From the NCBI GenBank assembly GCA_944376125.1, contig CALWBQ010000027.1:1-64000 (forward strand): DNA of 64,000 nucleotides, written 5' to 3'. Source of the stretch: an uncultured Lachnospiraceae bacterium (GTDB taxonomy: Bacteria; Bacillota; Clostridia; Lachnospirales; Lachnospiraceae). Under the pieces are notes generated by a model. That model made no database searches and was not told the origin of the DNA. It saw only the letters and a program-made list of their open reading frames with translations. The position numbers were made by a program, and so were the translations under genes. This document shows, in pieces, positions 17,638-27,278 of this stretch (position 1 is its first letter; the number at the start of each line of letters is the position of its first letter).

Positions 17638-20214
17638 TTAAACCAGCTTCCTTCCACAGCACTGCTTATACTTTTTGCCCGAACCGCAAGGGCAAGGATC
17701 ATTGGGATAAATCTTCTGCGTTGCACGGCGCTTCGGTGCGTTTACTGCAGTGTCATCCCTGTTGGTTCCGGTCACTTTGGCCGCCGGCTCCCTCTCAATC
17801 TTCTGCTCTACCCGGATATGCATCAGGATCCTGACAGTATCCTCCCGGATAGCCGCAGTCATGGCATCAAACATCTCATAGGCATTGACTTTGTACTCAA
17901 CCACCGGGTCTCTCTGGCCGTAAGCCTGCAGGCCGATTCCCTCCCGGAGCTGGTCCATGTCGTCAATATGAGCCATCCATTTATTGTCGATCACCTTCAG
18001 CAGAACAACACGCTCGATCTCACGCATCTGCTCAGCCTGCGGGAACTGTGCTTCCTTCTCCTCATACAGCTTGATAGCCGCTTCTTTCAGCATGTGCTTC
18101 AATTCATTCTTCTTCATGCCCTTTCTCTGCTCATCACTGAGAGAAACAGGTGCGATGGGAACGACAGGGAGCAGCAGGCTGTTCAGCTCTTTCAGATCCC
18201 ATGCCTGCGGGCTCATCTCATCGGAAATCGCCATGTCAACGGCATTCTCCACAATATCCGTAACCATCCTGAGAATGACATCCCGCATGTTGTCACCGTC
18301 CAGAACCTTGTGGCGCTCTGCATATATAATCTCTCTCTGCTCATTGTTGACTTCGTCGTATTTCAGCAGATTCTCACGGATACCAAAGTTGTTGGTCTCG
18401 ATCTTCATCTGGGCCTTTTCAATGGCGCTGGAAAGCATCTTATGCTCAATCTGCTCATTCTCCGGCACGCCCATAGCCTCAAACATCTTCATCAGGCGCT
18501 CAGAACCGAACAGCCTCATCAGATCGTCTTCCAGAGACAGATAAAATCTGGATTCACCCGGATCACCCTGACGTCCGGAACGGCCTCTCAGCTGATTGTC
18601 GATACGGCGGGACTCATGGCGTTCCGTTCCGATTACCTTTAAACCGCCCGCTTCTCTGGCAGCGTCATCCAGCTTGATATCGGTACCGCGGCCGGCCATG
18701 TTGGTCGCAATGGTGACAGCTCCGTGAATACCGGCATCCGCCACAATTTCTGCCTCCAGCTCATGGAACTTAGCATTCAGAACCTTGTGCGGAATCCCCC
18801 TGCGTCTCAGCATACCGGAAAGCATCTCCGAAGTCTCAATCGTGATCGTACCTACCAGAACTGGCTGGCCTTTCTCATGGGCTTTCTCAATCTCCTCCAC
18901 AACTGCGTGGAACTTTTCCTTCTTTGTCTTATATACGGCGTCCTCTCTGTCGATACGCTGTACCGGCTTGTTGGTCGGAATCGCAATAACATCCATTGAA
19001 TAGATATTCCGGAACTCTTTTTCCTCCGTCAGCGCCGTACCGGTCATGCCGGCTTTCTTTTTGTATTTGTTGAAGAAATTCTGGAAGGTGATGGTAGCCA
19101 GCGTCCGGCTCTCACGCCGCACATTGACGTGTTCCTTTGCCTCGATTGCCTGATGGAGACCGTCAGAATAGCGGCGGCCCGGCATAATCCGGCCCGTGAA
19201 CTCATCGACAATCAGAACCTCATCGTCTTTGACTACGTAATCTTTATCACGGTGCATCAGATAGTTGGCTCTTAATGCCAAAATGATATTGTGCTGAATC
19301 TCCAGGTTCTCCGGGTCTGCCAGGTTCTCGATATGGAAGAAGTTCTCTACCTTCTTGACTCCCTCTTCCGTAAGGTTGACTACCTTATCCTTCTCATTGA
19401 CAATGAAATCACCGGTCTCCTCAATCTCCTCGCCCATCAGAGCATTCATCTTGGAAAATTCCCCGGAAGCCTCGCCGCGCACCAACTGATGGGCCAGCAC
19501 ATCACAGACTTCATACAGCTTGGTAGACTTCCCGCTCTGTCCGGAGATGATCAGCGGCGTACGAGCCTCGTCGATAAGGACAGAATCCACCTCATCGATG
19601 ATGCAGTAATCCAGATCTCTGAGGACCATCTTCTCTTTGTAGATAGCCATATTATCTCTCAGATAGTCAAACCCCAGCTCATTGTTGGTTACGTAGGTAA
19701 TGTCGCAGGCGTAAGCCTCTTTTCTCTCCTCTGTTGTCATGGAATTCAGCACCACGCCTACCGTCAGTCCTAAAAATCTATGAACCTGTCCCATCCACTC
19801 AGCGTCACGCTTTGCCAGATAATCATTGACGGTAACGATCTGAACGCCTTTGCCAGCAAGAGCGTTTAAATAGGCCGGGCAGGTTGATACCAGAGTTTTT
19901 CCCTCGCCAGTACGCATCTCAGCAATACGTCCCTGATGGAGGACAATACCGCCGATAAGCTGCACCGGAAAATGTTCCATATTCAGAGTTCTCCTGGCTG
20001 CTTCCCGAACTACGGCGAAAGCCTCCGGAAGAATGTCGTCCAGAGTCTCCCCGTTCGCCAAACGCTCTTTGAAGATCCGAGTCTTATCTCTCAGCTCTTC
20101 ATCAGACAACTCCACCATCTCCGGTCTCATCTTTTCGATCTTTTCTACGATCGGGTAGATCATCTTCAGCTCCCTCTCGCTGTGAGTTCCGAAAATCTTT
20201 TCAAATAAGTTCAT
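17638..20214 (-). CDS. secA: Preprotein translocase ATPase SecA
   Basis: The 858-aa motor drives secretory proteins through SecYEG. Walker A is MRTGEGKTL near residue 99, [16 protein letters not shown] near 207 is the DEAD-type motif II, and GRGTDI lies near 490. The C terminus ends in a zinc-binding SEC-C motif ([15 protein letters not shown]). GGAG precedes the ATG by eight bases. prfB follows on the same strand after 106 bases. Full length with no lesion. Confidence 0.97.
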   Translation of the reverse strand: MNLFEKIFGTHSERELKMIYPIVEKIEKMRPEMVELSDEELRDKTRIFKERLANGETLDDILPEAFAVVREAARRTLNMEHFPVQLIGGIVLHQGRIAEMRTGEGKTLVSTCPAYLNALAGKGVQIVTVNDYLAKRDAEWMGQVHRFLGLTVGVVLNSMTTEERKEAYACDITYVTNNELGFDYLRDNMAIYKEKMVLRDLDYCIIDEVDSVLIDEARTPLIISGQSGKSTKLYEVCDVLAHQLVRGEASGEFSKMNALMGEEIEETGDFIVNEKDKVVNLTEEGVKKVENFFHIENLADPENLEIQHNIILALRANYLMHRDKDYVVKDDEVLIVDEFTGRIMPGRRYSDGLHQAIEAKEHVNVRRESRTLATITFQNFFNKYKKKAGMTGTALTEEKEFRNIYSMDVIAIPTNKPVQRIDREDAVYKTKKEKFHAVVEEIEKAHEKGQPVLVGTITIETSEMLSGMLRRRGIPHKVLNAKFHELEAEIVADAGIHGAVTIATNMAGRGTDIKLDDAAREAGGLKVIGTERHESRRIDNQLRGRSGRQGDPGESRFYLSLEDDLMRLFGSERLMKMFEAMGVPENEQIEHKMLSSAIEKAQMKIETNNFGIRENLLKYDEVNNEQREIIYAERHKVLDGDNMRDVILRMVTDIVENAVDMAISDEMSPQAWDLKELNSLLLPVVPIAPVSLSDEQRKGMKKNELKHMLKEAAIKLYEEKEAQFPQAEQMREIERVVLLKVIDNKWMAHIDDMDQLREGIGLQAYGQRDPVVEYKVNAYEMFDAMTAAIREDTVRILMHIRVEQKIEREPAAKVTGTNRDDTAVNAPKRRATQKIYPNDPCPCGSGKKYKQCCGRKLV

Positions 20215-20277
20215 ATTCTAATCTCCTAAATCTTCTCTCCAAATATCCATAAACAGAATATAGGTACAATCTTATTT

Positions 20278-20306
20278 ATTGTATCACCAACCTTCCTTTT
20301 ATTCAA
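20278..20306 (-). promoter_or_regulatory. secA promoter
   Basis: Minus-strand TTGAAT (20301-20306), 17-base spacer, TACAAT (20278-20283), about 60 bases before secA. Confidence 0.65.
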
Positions 20307-20502
20307 CGAGTTCATAAAAAATTAACATTCCTGCAGTTTTTCAGCTTTTGCAGCTTACTTTTTTAGTGATTTTTCCGTATGCCTCTCTAGCCTTTCCGAT
20401 CAACCGGAAGGCAAGTGCATCTGAGCTGTGCTGCCGCCCTAAATAAACAGGAAATTATGGTAAACTAGACAACCTGCACAAAAAATACGTTCGCCTTTCT
20501 AT

Positions 20503-20617
20503 TTATCCACATTATCCACATCCCGTTGTGCACATCTTATCCCCGCTTTTCTTTCAAATTATCCCTCGTTTTTTCAAGAAAACCGACTTATGCACCAAGT
20601 TATCCACATTATCCACA
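20503..20617 (+). promoter_or_regulatory. DnaA-box cluster in the secA-hpf gap
   Basis: The sequence TTATCCACA, the perfect DnaA-box consensus, occurs four times on the plus strand: 20503-20511, 20512-20520, 20600-20608 and 20609-20617. Each pair is head-to-tail with no spacer, and the pairs are 97 bases apart. Near matches lie between them (TTGTGCACA at 20526-20534, TTATGCACC at 20588-20596). The 200 bases after it are strongly AT-rich. The whole non-coding gap (20215-20893) otherwise holds only the secA and hpf promoters. A DnaA-binding or titration site is plausible; dnaA and dnaN are not here, so a main origin is unlikely. Confidence 0.6.
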
Positions 20618-20834
20618 TTTTTTGCCGCGAATTTTGGCGAAGAATGGAAAATCCCAAAATGAATTAGATTTTTATGGATTTGTCACAAACTTACAAAATC
20701 TGACAATATTTTCTTTAAATCCCCTTGACTTTTCGAGATGCCCGCAAGTAGTTTTGCAATATTTTTTTTCATTTTTCGAAAAGAAAATTTATCTTTTTTT
20801 CACAATAATTGTCGCGACAACTTCGCCAGATTTA

Positions 20835-20863
20835 TTGAATTTTCCATCTTAACATGATATACT
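20835..20863 (+). promoter_or_regulatory. hpf promoter
   Basis: TTGAAT (20835-20840), 17-base spacer, TATACT (20858-20863), 30 bases before the hpf start. Confidence 0.65.
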
Positions 20864-20893
20864 TAAGTCATCCCAAGAAAAGGAGCTGATGTT

Positions 20894-21427
20894 ATGCGTT
20901 TTACTATTACTGGAAGAAATCTTGAGGTTACACCCGGCCTGAGAGCCGCGGTCGAGGAAAAAATCGGAAAACTGGACCGCTATTTTAATCCTGACACAGA
21001 AGTGACTGTTACCATGAGCGTACAGCGGGAGCGTCAGAATATTGAGGTCACAATCCCTGTAAAGGGAACCCTTCTCAGGGCTGAAGAATCCAGCAATGAT
21101 ATGTACGTTTCCATCGATCTGGTAGAGGAGGTCATTGAGCGCCAGCTCAAAAAATATAAAAACAAATTAATTGACAGAAAGCAGACTGCTGCCGCTTTCA
21201 CCCCCCAGTTTCTGGAAGAGGAGCAGCACAACGACCAGGATGATGAGATCCGTATTGTAAAGACAAAGCGTTTCGGAATGAAGCCTATGGATCCCGAGGA
21301 AGCCTGCTTCCAGATGGAACTGTTAGGTCACAGTTTTTACGTATTTCTCAACGCCGACACCGATGAGGTGAACGTGGTCTATAAAAGAAAGGGCAACACC
21401 TACGGGCTGATTGAGCCTGAATTTTAG
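20894..21427 (+). CDS. hpf: Ribosome hibernation promoting factor, long form
   Basis: A 177-aa protein that dimerises and silences 70S ribosomes under stress. Residues 1 to about 95 form the HPF/RaiA RNA-binding domain (ITGRNLEVTPGLRAAVEEKIGKL). A linker and a C-terminal dimerisation domain follow (RIVKTKRFGMKPMDPEEACFQMELLGHSFYVF), the mark of the long form in Firmicutes. GGAG lies eight bases before the ATG. It has its own promoter and terminator and diverges from secA. Confidence 0.95.
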   Translation: MRFTITGRNLEVTPGLRAAVEEKIGKLDRYFNPDTEVTVTMSVQRERQNIEVTIPVKGTLLRAEESSNDMYVSIDLVEEVIERQLKKYKNKLIDRKQTAAAFTPQFLEEEQHNDQDDEIRIVKTKRFGMKPMDPEEACFQMELLGHSFYVFLNADTDEVNVVYKRKGNTYGLIEPEF

Positions 21428-21444
21428 ATTCTGATTTTAACAGA

Positions 21445-21485
21445 AGGGCTGTGCGGATCTCAGCAATCCGCGCAGCCCTCTTTTT
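21445..21485 (+). terminator. hpf terminator
   Basis: Stem AGGGCTGTGCGGAT / ATCCGCGCAGCCCT with a short loop, followed by CTTTTT. Confidence 0.88.
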
Positions 21486-21487
21486 GA

Positions 21488-22108
21488 TCAGACGGGTGAA
21501 GGGAAGGTTTCCAGTACCTTTTTCAGTTTTTCCACATTCTGGTCAGCAAAACAGTAGCCGTCCATTCCACAGGCTCTGGCTCCCTGGATATTGGCTTCCA
21601 GATCATCAATAAAAAAGCATTCTTCCGGTTTGAGGGAAAACTTTTCAAATAGTCTCTCATAAATCTCTTTTTCAGGCTTTATGCACTTCTCCTGGGAAGA
21701 AAATAAAATTCCATCAAAGCAGTCGATAGCAGGGATCACCTGGCGATAGCACTCCAATAGGCGCAGGGAGGCGTTGGAACACAGATAGATGCCAAATCCC
21801 CGTTTTTTTAAGTCTCGAACCACAGCTCCCATTTTCTCGTTGGGCTTCATATTATATTCATGCCAGTGGGCCAGGCAGAGAGCCGCCATCTCCTTTGCAT
21901 GCGGAGCCGACAGTCTGGCCTGCATCCGCGCAAGTGCCTCCTGATGGGTGATAACCCCTTTATCCAGCAGCACCCATTCCTGAGACTGAAACACACTTTC
22001 CACCACTTCTTTTCTTTCCTTCTCATCTTCAATAAAATGGCGCGCAACGGCATCGGACTGATAATCCGTCAGCACCTTTCCCATATCAAACACAATATTT
22101 TTAATCAT
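21488..22108 (-). CDS. HAD superfamily phosphatase (YihX-like)
   Basis: A 206-aa haloacid-dehalogenase-fold hydrolase. The nucleophile Asp is in VFDMGKVLTD near residue 8, motif II is LCSNAS near 114, motif III Lys is in CIKPEKEIYERL near 148, and motif IV is FFIDDLEANIQGA near 170. The nearest named relatives are the YihX-type sugar-phosphate phosphatases; the substrate is unknown. AGGAG lies eight bases before the ATG. It is convergent with hpf and divergent from the aminotransferase gene. Confidence 0.85.
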   Translation of the reverse strand: MIKNIVFDMGKVLTDYQSDAVARHFIEDEKERKEVVESVFQSQEWVLLDKGVITHQEALARMQARLSAPHAKEMAALCLAHWHEYNMKPNEKMGAVVRDLKKRGFGIYLCSNASLRLLECYRQVIPAIDCFDGILFSSQEKCIKPEKEIYERLFEKFSLKPEECFFIDDLEANIQGARACGMDGYCFADQNVEKLKKVLETFPSPV

Positions 22109-22149
22109 AATGTAATCTCCTAAATCTGAATCATTTCGAAACCTTTTAC

Positions 22150-22178
22150 TGGACGGATCCTGTATTTAGACCTATAAT
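22150..22178 (+). promoter_or_regulatory. Promoter of the class I/II aminotransferase
   Basis: -10 TATAAT (22173-22178) with a weak -35 TGGACG (22150-22155), 17-base spacer, about 90 bases before the start codon. The leader shows no riboswitch I can recognise. Confidence 0.5.
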
Positions 22179-22267
22179 AGACTCCATGCCACATTATCGC
22201 AAAAAGCGCGGCGCAGGCAGCGGGATTGGCTGTCTGCTGACTATCATACATTTGGGAGGCATAAGCC

Positions 22268-23440
22268 ATGAAATTTTCAAAAAGAATGGATCAGTTTGGA
22301 GAGGGCATCTTCTCTAAACTGGCAAAATTGCGCAGAGAGAAAGCAGCACAGGGCGAAGAGGTTATCGACCTCAGCATCGGCGCCCCCAACATTCCTCCTG
22401 CTCCCCACATCATCAGGGCTCTGACTGATGCAGCCCAGGATCCCGGGAATTATATCTACGCCATCAGCGACCAGCCGGAACTTTTACACGCTGTATCCCA
22501 GTGGTACGAAAATCGCTACGGTGTTCTCCTGGATCCAGAAACTCAGATATGCTCCCTTCTCGGTTCCCAGGAGGGCCTGTCCCACATCGCTATGACCATC
22601 GTAAATGAGGGGGATATTGTGCTGGTGCCCGATCCCTGCTATCCCATCTTTGGTGATGGCCCTAAACTGGCTGGGGCCGAGCTCTTCTATATGCCCCAGA
22701 AAAAAGAACACGGCTATCTGATCCAGTTTGATTCCATTCCAGAAGATATCGCCAGGCGGGCAAAGCTGATGGTTGTCTCCTACCCCAACAACCCAACTGC
22801 TGCCATGGCGCCGGATTCTTTTTACCGGGATCTCGTAGCCTTTGCCAAAAAGTACAGCATCATCGTCCTCCACGACAACGCATACAGCGAACTGGTCTTT
22901 GACGGAAAGCGCTGCGGCAGTTTTCTCTCCTACCCCGGCGCTGCAGAAGTGGGCGTAGAATTTAACTCTTTATCGAAAACTTACGGCCTTGCCGGCGCCA
23001 GAGTCGGCTTTTGCCTCGGCAATTCCCAGGTGGTCAGCCAGCTAAAAACTTTGAAATCCAACATGGACTACGGCATGTTTCTCCCCATCCAGCAGGCTGC
23101 TATCGCCGCAGTCACCGGAGATCAGTCTTGTGTCGCTGAAACCCGAAAAGCCTATGAGCTGCGGCGGGATCTCCTCTGCGATGGCTTTGCTTCTATCGGA
23201 TGGCCTATGGAAAAACCTGCCGCGACCATGTTTATCTGGGCCAAAATCCCTGAACAATTCTCATCTTCAGAGGCTTTTGTTCTGGAACTGGCAGAGCAGT
23301 CCGGCGTCATTGTCACTCCAGGCAGCGCCTTTGGCCCGTCAGGGGAAGGCTATGTGCGCCTGGCGATGGTTCAAGATGAAGACGGAATTCGCCGCGCGGT
23401 CCAGGCTGTAGATCGCTGCGGCATCCTCAAAACTCATTAA
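22268..23440 (+). CDS. PLP-dependent class I/II aminotransferase
   Basis: A 390-aa fold-type I aminotransferase. SIGAPNIPP is near residue 37, SYPNNPTAA near 177, the PLP-binding lysine in NSLSKTYGLAGARVG near 239, and the C-terminal arginine in GEGYVRLAM near 363. Overall it resembles the LL-diaminopimelate/AlaC-type branch, but the substrate cannot be fixed from sequence and no lysine pathway gene adjoins it. GGGAGG lies eight bases before the ATG. A strong terminator follows, so it is monocistronic. Confidence 0.88.
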   Translation: MKFSKRMDQFGEGIFSKLAKLRREKAAQGEEVIDLSIGAPNIPPAPHIIRALTDAAQDPGNYIYAISDQPELLHAVSQWYENRYGVLLDPETQICSLLGSQEGLSHIAMTIVNEGDIVLVPDPCYPIFGDGPKLAGAELFYMPQKKEHGYLIQFDSIPEDIARRAKLMVVSYPNNPTAAMAPDSFYRDLVAFAKKYSIIVLHDNAYSELVFDGKRCGSFLSYPGAAEVGVEFNSLSKTYGLAGARVGFCLGNSQVVSQLKTLKSNMDYGMFLPIQQAAIAAVTGDQSCVAETRKAYELRRDLLCDGFASIGWPMEKPAATMFIWAKIPEQFSSSEAFVLELAEQSGVIVTPGSAFGPSGEGYVRLAMVQDEDGIRRAVQAVDRCGILKTH

Positions 23441-23460
23441 CCCACTCTGCCTGAAATTTC

Positions 23461-23516
23461 AAAAGGAGCGGTGCACAGGGAAAGACCTGGGACAGGTCCT
23501 CAGTGCACCGCTCCTT
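23461..23516. terminator. Bidirectional terminator, aminotransferase/yajC
   Basis: Outer stem AAAGGAGCGGTGCAC / GTGCACCGCTCCTTT encloses an inner stem GACCTG / CAGGTC. T- and A-runs at both ends serve the convergent genes. Confidence 0.85.
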
Positions 23517-23553
23517 TGCGCTGACAACAGGTTTTGCTCACATCCCCTGTTTA

Positions 23554-23847
23554 TTACGTTTCTGGTTTTTCCACCTGAACGATCGCCTGCTTCTGCATGG
23601 GGATACGGCAGTTCTTATTGCTGCCGAACTCTACGATCACTGTATCATCTGTCATATCGATGATCACGCCATAGAATCCGCTGGAGGTCAGAACTGTATC
23701 GCCAACAGCAATGCTGGCCATCAATTCCTGCATTTTCTTCTTTTCCTTCTTCTGGGGCCTGATGGCGATAAAATACATCAGTGCAAAAATTGCTACCAGA
23801 TAAATGACCCAGAAGCCAATGCCTCCCATAGCGTTCGTTGCTTCCAT
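23554..23847 (-). CDS. yajC: Preprotein translocase subunit YajC
   Basis: A 97-aa accessory subunit of the Sec translocon. A single membrane helix (about residues 9-27) is followed by RPQKKEKKKMQELMASIAVGDTVLTSSG, the conserved YajC block, and a small beta domain. The ATG at 23847 is preceded by AGGAGG; upstream in-frame ATGs lack one. It follows tgt and secDF on the same strand, the usual order for Sec accessory genes. Confidence 0.92.
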   Translation of the reverse strand: MEATNAMGGIGFWVIYLVAIFALMYFIAIRPQKKEKKKMQELMASIAVGDTVLTSSGFYGVIIDMTDDTVIVEFGSNKNCRIPMQKQAIVQVEKPET

Positions 23848-23935
23848 CTTTGTTTCCTCCTTGTCTCTGGGTCCCGGACCTCTCTGGATCCCAAATATAG
23901 TGAACATACATACCGTCCGGAACTTTCCAAATAGT

Positions 23936-25069
23936 TTATTTTCCCGTTACGCCTGCCAGCTTCCTGGCCTTATACTCTGCGTAGCGGTGTTCTTCGATCG
24001 CCTGGCGAATCTCACTCATCATTGTATTATAAAAATATAAATTATGCAAGACACAGAACCTCATCCCCAGCATTTCTTTTGCTTTCAGCAGATGGCGGAT
24101 GTAAGCTCTGCTGTAGCCCTCCCGGCACACAGGACAGCCGCAGCCCTCTTCAATGGGCCGGTGATCAAGCTCATACTGGGAGTTAAACAAATTCAGCTTT
24201 CCATGATTCGTATATACGTGGCCGTGGCGCCCGTTTCTGGAAGGGTAAACGCAGTCAAAAAAGTCTACGCCTCTGTCCACCGCCTCCAGAATATTTGCCG
24301 GCGTTCCTACTCCCATCAGATACGTAGGTTTATTCTCCGGCAGATAAGGAACCGTTACATCCAGAATGTGATACATCTCTTCATGGCTCTCCCCCACAGC
24401 AAGGCCTCCCACGGCATAGCCGTCCAGATTCATGGAAGCGATCTCCTTCGCATGATCGATCCGGACGTCATCCAGGACCCCGCCCTGGTTGATACCGAAC
24501 AGAAGCTGCTCCCGATTGATAGTATCGGGCAGACTATTCAGCCTCTCCATCTCCGCCTTGCATCTGGCCAGCCAGCGGGTAGTCCGGGCAACGCTGTTTT
24601 CTATATAAGTCCGGTCAGCCCGACTGGACGGACATTCATCAAAGGCCATGGCGATGGTGGATCCGAGATTGGACTGAATCTGCATACTTTCTTCCGGCCC
24701 CATGAAGATTCGGCGGCCATCAATATGAGACTGAAAATACACGCCCTCTTCTTTGATCTTGCGCAGCCCGGTGAGGGAAAACACCTGGAATCCTCCGGAA
24801 TCCGTAAGGATCGGCCGATCCCAGTTCATAAATTTGTGGAGGCCGCCAAACTGCCTGATCAGCTTATCGCCGGTTCTGACATGGAGATGATAGGTGTTGG
24901 ACAGCTCCACCTGAGTTCCGATCTCTCTCAGATCATGGGCTGACACTGCCCCTTTGATCGCCCCTACTGTTCCCACATTCATAAAGAGGGGGGTCTGAAC
25001 CGTGCCGTGAACGGTCTCCACAACAGCCCTTTTCGCCCGGCCGTCCTTGGTGATCACTTGATATTTCAT
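23936..25069 (-). CDS. tgt: tRNA-guanine transglycosylase
   Basis: Exchanges G34 for a queuosine precursor in GUN-anticodon tRNAs. The 377-aa protein has LTDSGGFQVFSL (catalytic Asp) near residue 90, DECPSS near 143, a second catalytic block DCVYPSRNGRHG near 266 and a zinc site CGCPVC with a downstream histidine near 308-335. Its ATG overlaps the secDF stop by one base (TAATG), so the genes are translationally coupled. Confidence 0.95.
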   Translation of the reverse strand: MKYQVITKDGRAKRAVVETVHGTVQTPLFMNVGTVGAIKGAVSAHDLREIGTQVELSNTYHLHVRTGDKLIRQFGGLHKFMNWDRPILTDSGGFQVFSLTGLRKIKEEGVYFQSHIDGRRIFMGPEESMQIQSNLGSTIAMAFDECPSSRADRTYIENSVARTTRWLARCKAEMERLNSLPDTINREQLLFGINQGGVLDDVRIDHAKEIASMNLDGYAVGGLAVGESHEEMYHILDVTVPYLPENKPTYLMGVGTPANILEAVDRGVDFFDCVYPSRNGRHGHVYTNHGKLNLFNSQYELDHRPIEEGCGCPVCREGYSRAYIRHLLKAKEMLGMRFCVLHNLYFYNTMMSEIRQAIEEHRYAEYKARKLAGVTGK

Positions 25070-27255
25070 TACGCCAACTCTTTCTTTTTCGATTTAGAAG
25101 CAGCTTTTCCTTTTTTAGAGGAAATCTCAGGCTTCTTGCTTTTCTTCAGCCGTGTCTCCATCAAATACCACATAGCACCTGTCAGGCATACAGAAGAGTA
25201 TGCCCCGCACACGATGCCAACCATCAGAGGCATAGCAAATTCGCGGATGGAGGAGACACCCATGACGTACAGGACAAACACCATAATAAATGTAGTCAGG
25301 GATGTATTGAGACTTCTGGTGAATGTCTGAGTAATACTGTTATTAATAACAAATTCCAGGGACTGGCTTCCCCGAGTTTTTAAATTTTCGCGAATACGGT
25401 CAAAAATTACGATCGTCGCATTGATGGAATAGCCTACTATGGTCAGGATGCAGGCAATATAGGTGGAGCCTACCGACCATCTCAGCAGGGCATAGCACGC
25501 AGTGACAACCAGGACATCGTGAACCAGGGCCAGCACTGCGCTGGCTGCAAAACGGATGTCCTTAAAGCGGAACCAGATATAGACCAGCATAAATACCGTA
25601 GCGATAGCGGTAGCCGCAACCGCATCCCTCTTCATCTCCGCGCTGACAGCGCCGGAAATACTCTCCGCAGTGATCTGCTCCTGTTCCACGCCAAAGTTAT
25701 CAATCAGCGCCTGATCCAGAGCTTCCCGCTCATCAGCAGACAGAGTGCGGGTCTTGATGATAACCTCATTGGTTCCAGCCACCTTCTGAGTTTGGATATC
25801 TGCATCGCCAGTGACGCCTTCCACTACCGGAACGACCTCCGTTGAAATCTGATCCAGAGTCAGATCTTCATTAAAAGTAACACTGGTAGATGTACCGCCC
25901 TGGAAATCCAGGCTGTAGTTGAACATATCGCCTGTATTGACTTTGTTGATCCCCATTCCCACAAATCCGGCAATGATCACTGCCAGGGATATGGCAAAGC
26001 AAATGTTTCTCTTGCCCAGGAAATTGATAGGGGTTCTCTCTTTCTTGACCCCGTACATTTTGGGCTTGTCCAGACCCAGATTATAGAGGGCATTCAGAAT
26101 AAAGCGCGTCACAAAGAGAGCGGTAAACATAGACAGAATAATACCGAGAGCCAGGGTGGAGGCAAAGCCTTTGACCGTTCCGGATCCTCTCCAGTACAAT
26201 ACGGCCGCCGCGATAATTGTCGTCACATTTCCGTCTATAATCGCAGACAGAGCCTTCTGGAAACCAGTCTTGATGGCAGACTTGACGGTCTTCCCAACGC
26301 CGATCTCCTCTTTAATTCTGGTAAAGATAATGACATTGGCATCTACAGCCATGCCGATAGACAGAATAATACCGGCAACGCCCGGGAGAGTCAGGGTGAT
26401 CTCAAAGGCAGACAGCAAAATCAAAATCAAGCCCACATACAGGCACAGGGCGATAGCTGCCGCCAGACCTGGGACCAAATATACTGCGATCATAAATACG
26501 GCAACAATGGCAAAGCCTACTGCTCCGGCCAAAAGGCTGCTGGTGATGGCATCCTGCCCCAATTTAGCGCCGACTACGTTGGAACGCAGCTCCTCCAGTT
26601 CCAGCGAAAGGGAACCGATGCGGATGGTGGAAGCCAGGTTCTCGGCTGTCTCATAGGAATCCAGCCCAGTGATCTGGCAGGAGCCCTGCGTAATCTCAGT
26701 GTTGACGATGGGGCTGGAAACCACCTGATTGTCGTAAATGATGTAGATTGGATTGCCGATATTCTCTCTCGTCGCCTCTGCGAATGCCTGAGAACCGGCG
26801 TCATTGAAGGTCAGGGAGACAACGTACTCGTCCAGCCCTGTGGTGGAATCCCGGTAGATCCCTGCCTGCGCAGAGATTACATCCACACCGGTCAGGATGG
26901 TATGGCCTTCCTGATCGCTGAATACCAATGAACCAGGCTTGCCAAGCTCTTCCAGAATTTGGTTGGCATCAGAGACGCCAGGGATATCAATGTTAATCCG
27001 GTTGCTGCCCTCGCGGTAAACCTCAGCCTCTGTGCTGTAGTTCTGCACTCGCTGCTGCAGCTTGTACACTGTATCAGACATATCTTCCGCCGACGGGTTC
27101 TCTTCTACAGCCTGATAGGTGATGCTGACGCCGCCGGCCAGGTCCAGGCCCAGTTTGATATCGTCCATGGTGGTGTAGCCCAGGATCCCAAATACTGCTA
27201 CAGCCGCAATAGCGATCAGCAGGCTTATGAGACCCTTTGTTCTGCTGTTTTTCAT
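25069..27255 (-). CDS. secDF: Fused SecD-SecF protein translocase subunit
   Basis: A 728-aa polytopic protein in which SecD and SecF are joined. SecD has the N-terminal helix, a periplasmic-type domain with LGLDLAGGVSITYQ near residue 32 and membrane helices ending near residue 400. SecF begins near 415 with a new helix, DFQGGTSTSVTF and a second helix bundle (VGYSINATIVIFDRIREN). SecDF uses proton-motive force to complete export. The frame extends to 27282, but AAGGAG precedes the ATG at 27255. It lies between scfB and tgt. Confidence 0.94.
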   Translation of the reverse strand: MKNSRTKGLISLLIAIAAVAVFGILGYTTMDDIKLGLDLAGGVSITYQAVEENPSAEDMSDTVYKLQQRVQNYSTEAEVYREGSNRINIDIPGVSDANQILEELGKPGSLVFSDQEGHTILTGVDVISAQAGIYRDSTTGLDEYVVSLTFNDAGSQAFAEATRENIGNPIYIIYDNQVVSSPIVNTEITQGSCQITGLDSYETAENLASTIRIGSLSLELEELRSNVVGAKLGQDAITSSLLAGAVGFAIVAVFMIAVYLVPGLAAAIALCLYVGLILILLSAFEITLTLPGVAGIILSIGMAVDANVIIFTRIKEEIGVGKTVKSAIKTGFQKALSAIIDGNVTTIIAAAVLYWRGSGTVKGFASTLALGIILSMFTALFVTRFILNALYNLGLDKPKMYGVKKERTPINFLGKRNICFAISLAVIIAGFVGMGINKVNTGDMFNYSLDFQGGTSTSVTFNEDLTLDQISTEVVPVVEGVTGDADIQTQKVAGTNEVIIKTRTLSADEREALDQALIDNFGVEQEQITAESISGAVSAEMKRDAVAATAIATVFMLVYIWFRFKDIRFAASAVLALVHDVLVVTACYALLRWSVGSTYIACILTIVGYSINATIVIFDRIRENLKTRGSQSLEFVINNSITQTFTRSLNTSLTTFIMVFVLYVMGVSSIREFAMPLMVGIVCGAYSSVCLTGAMWYLMETRLKKSKKPEISSKKGKAASKSKKKELA

Positions 27256-27278
27256 GGTGATTATCTCCTTTTTTCTTT

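Noticed and set aside
17560..18642. A 360-codon open frame on the plus strand
   Set aside because: It lies antisense to secA, has no ribosome site and its translation resembles no protein; secA has the full family motifs.
20215..20893. Main chromosomal origin (oriC) in the DnaA-box region
   Set aside because: The boxes are perfect but dnaA, dnaN, rpmH, recF and gyrase genes are absent. I report it as a DnaA-binding cluster instead.
22109..22267. Riboswitch upstream of the aminotransferase
   Set aside because: The leader is about 90 bases and shows no conserved aptamer core that I could recognise.
24044..24943. Plus-strand open frame opposite tgt
   Set aside because: Fully antisense to tgt, whose catalytic and zinc motifs are intact.
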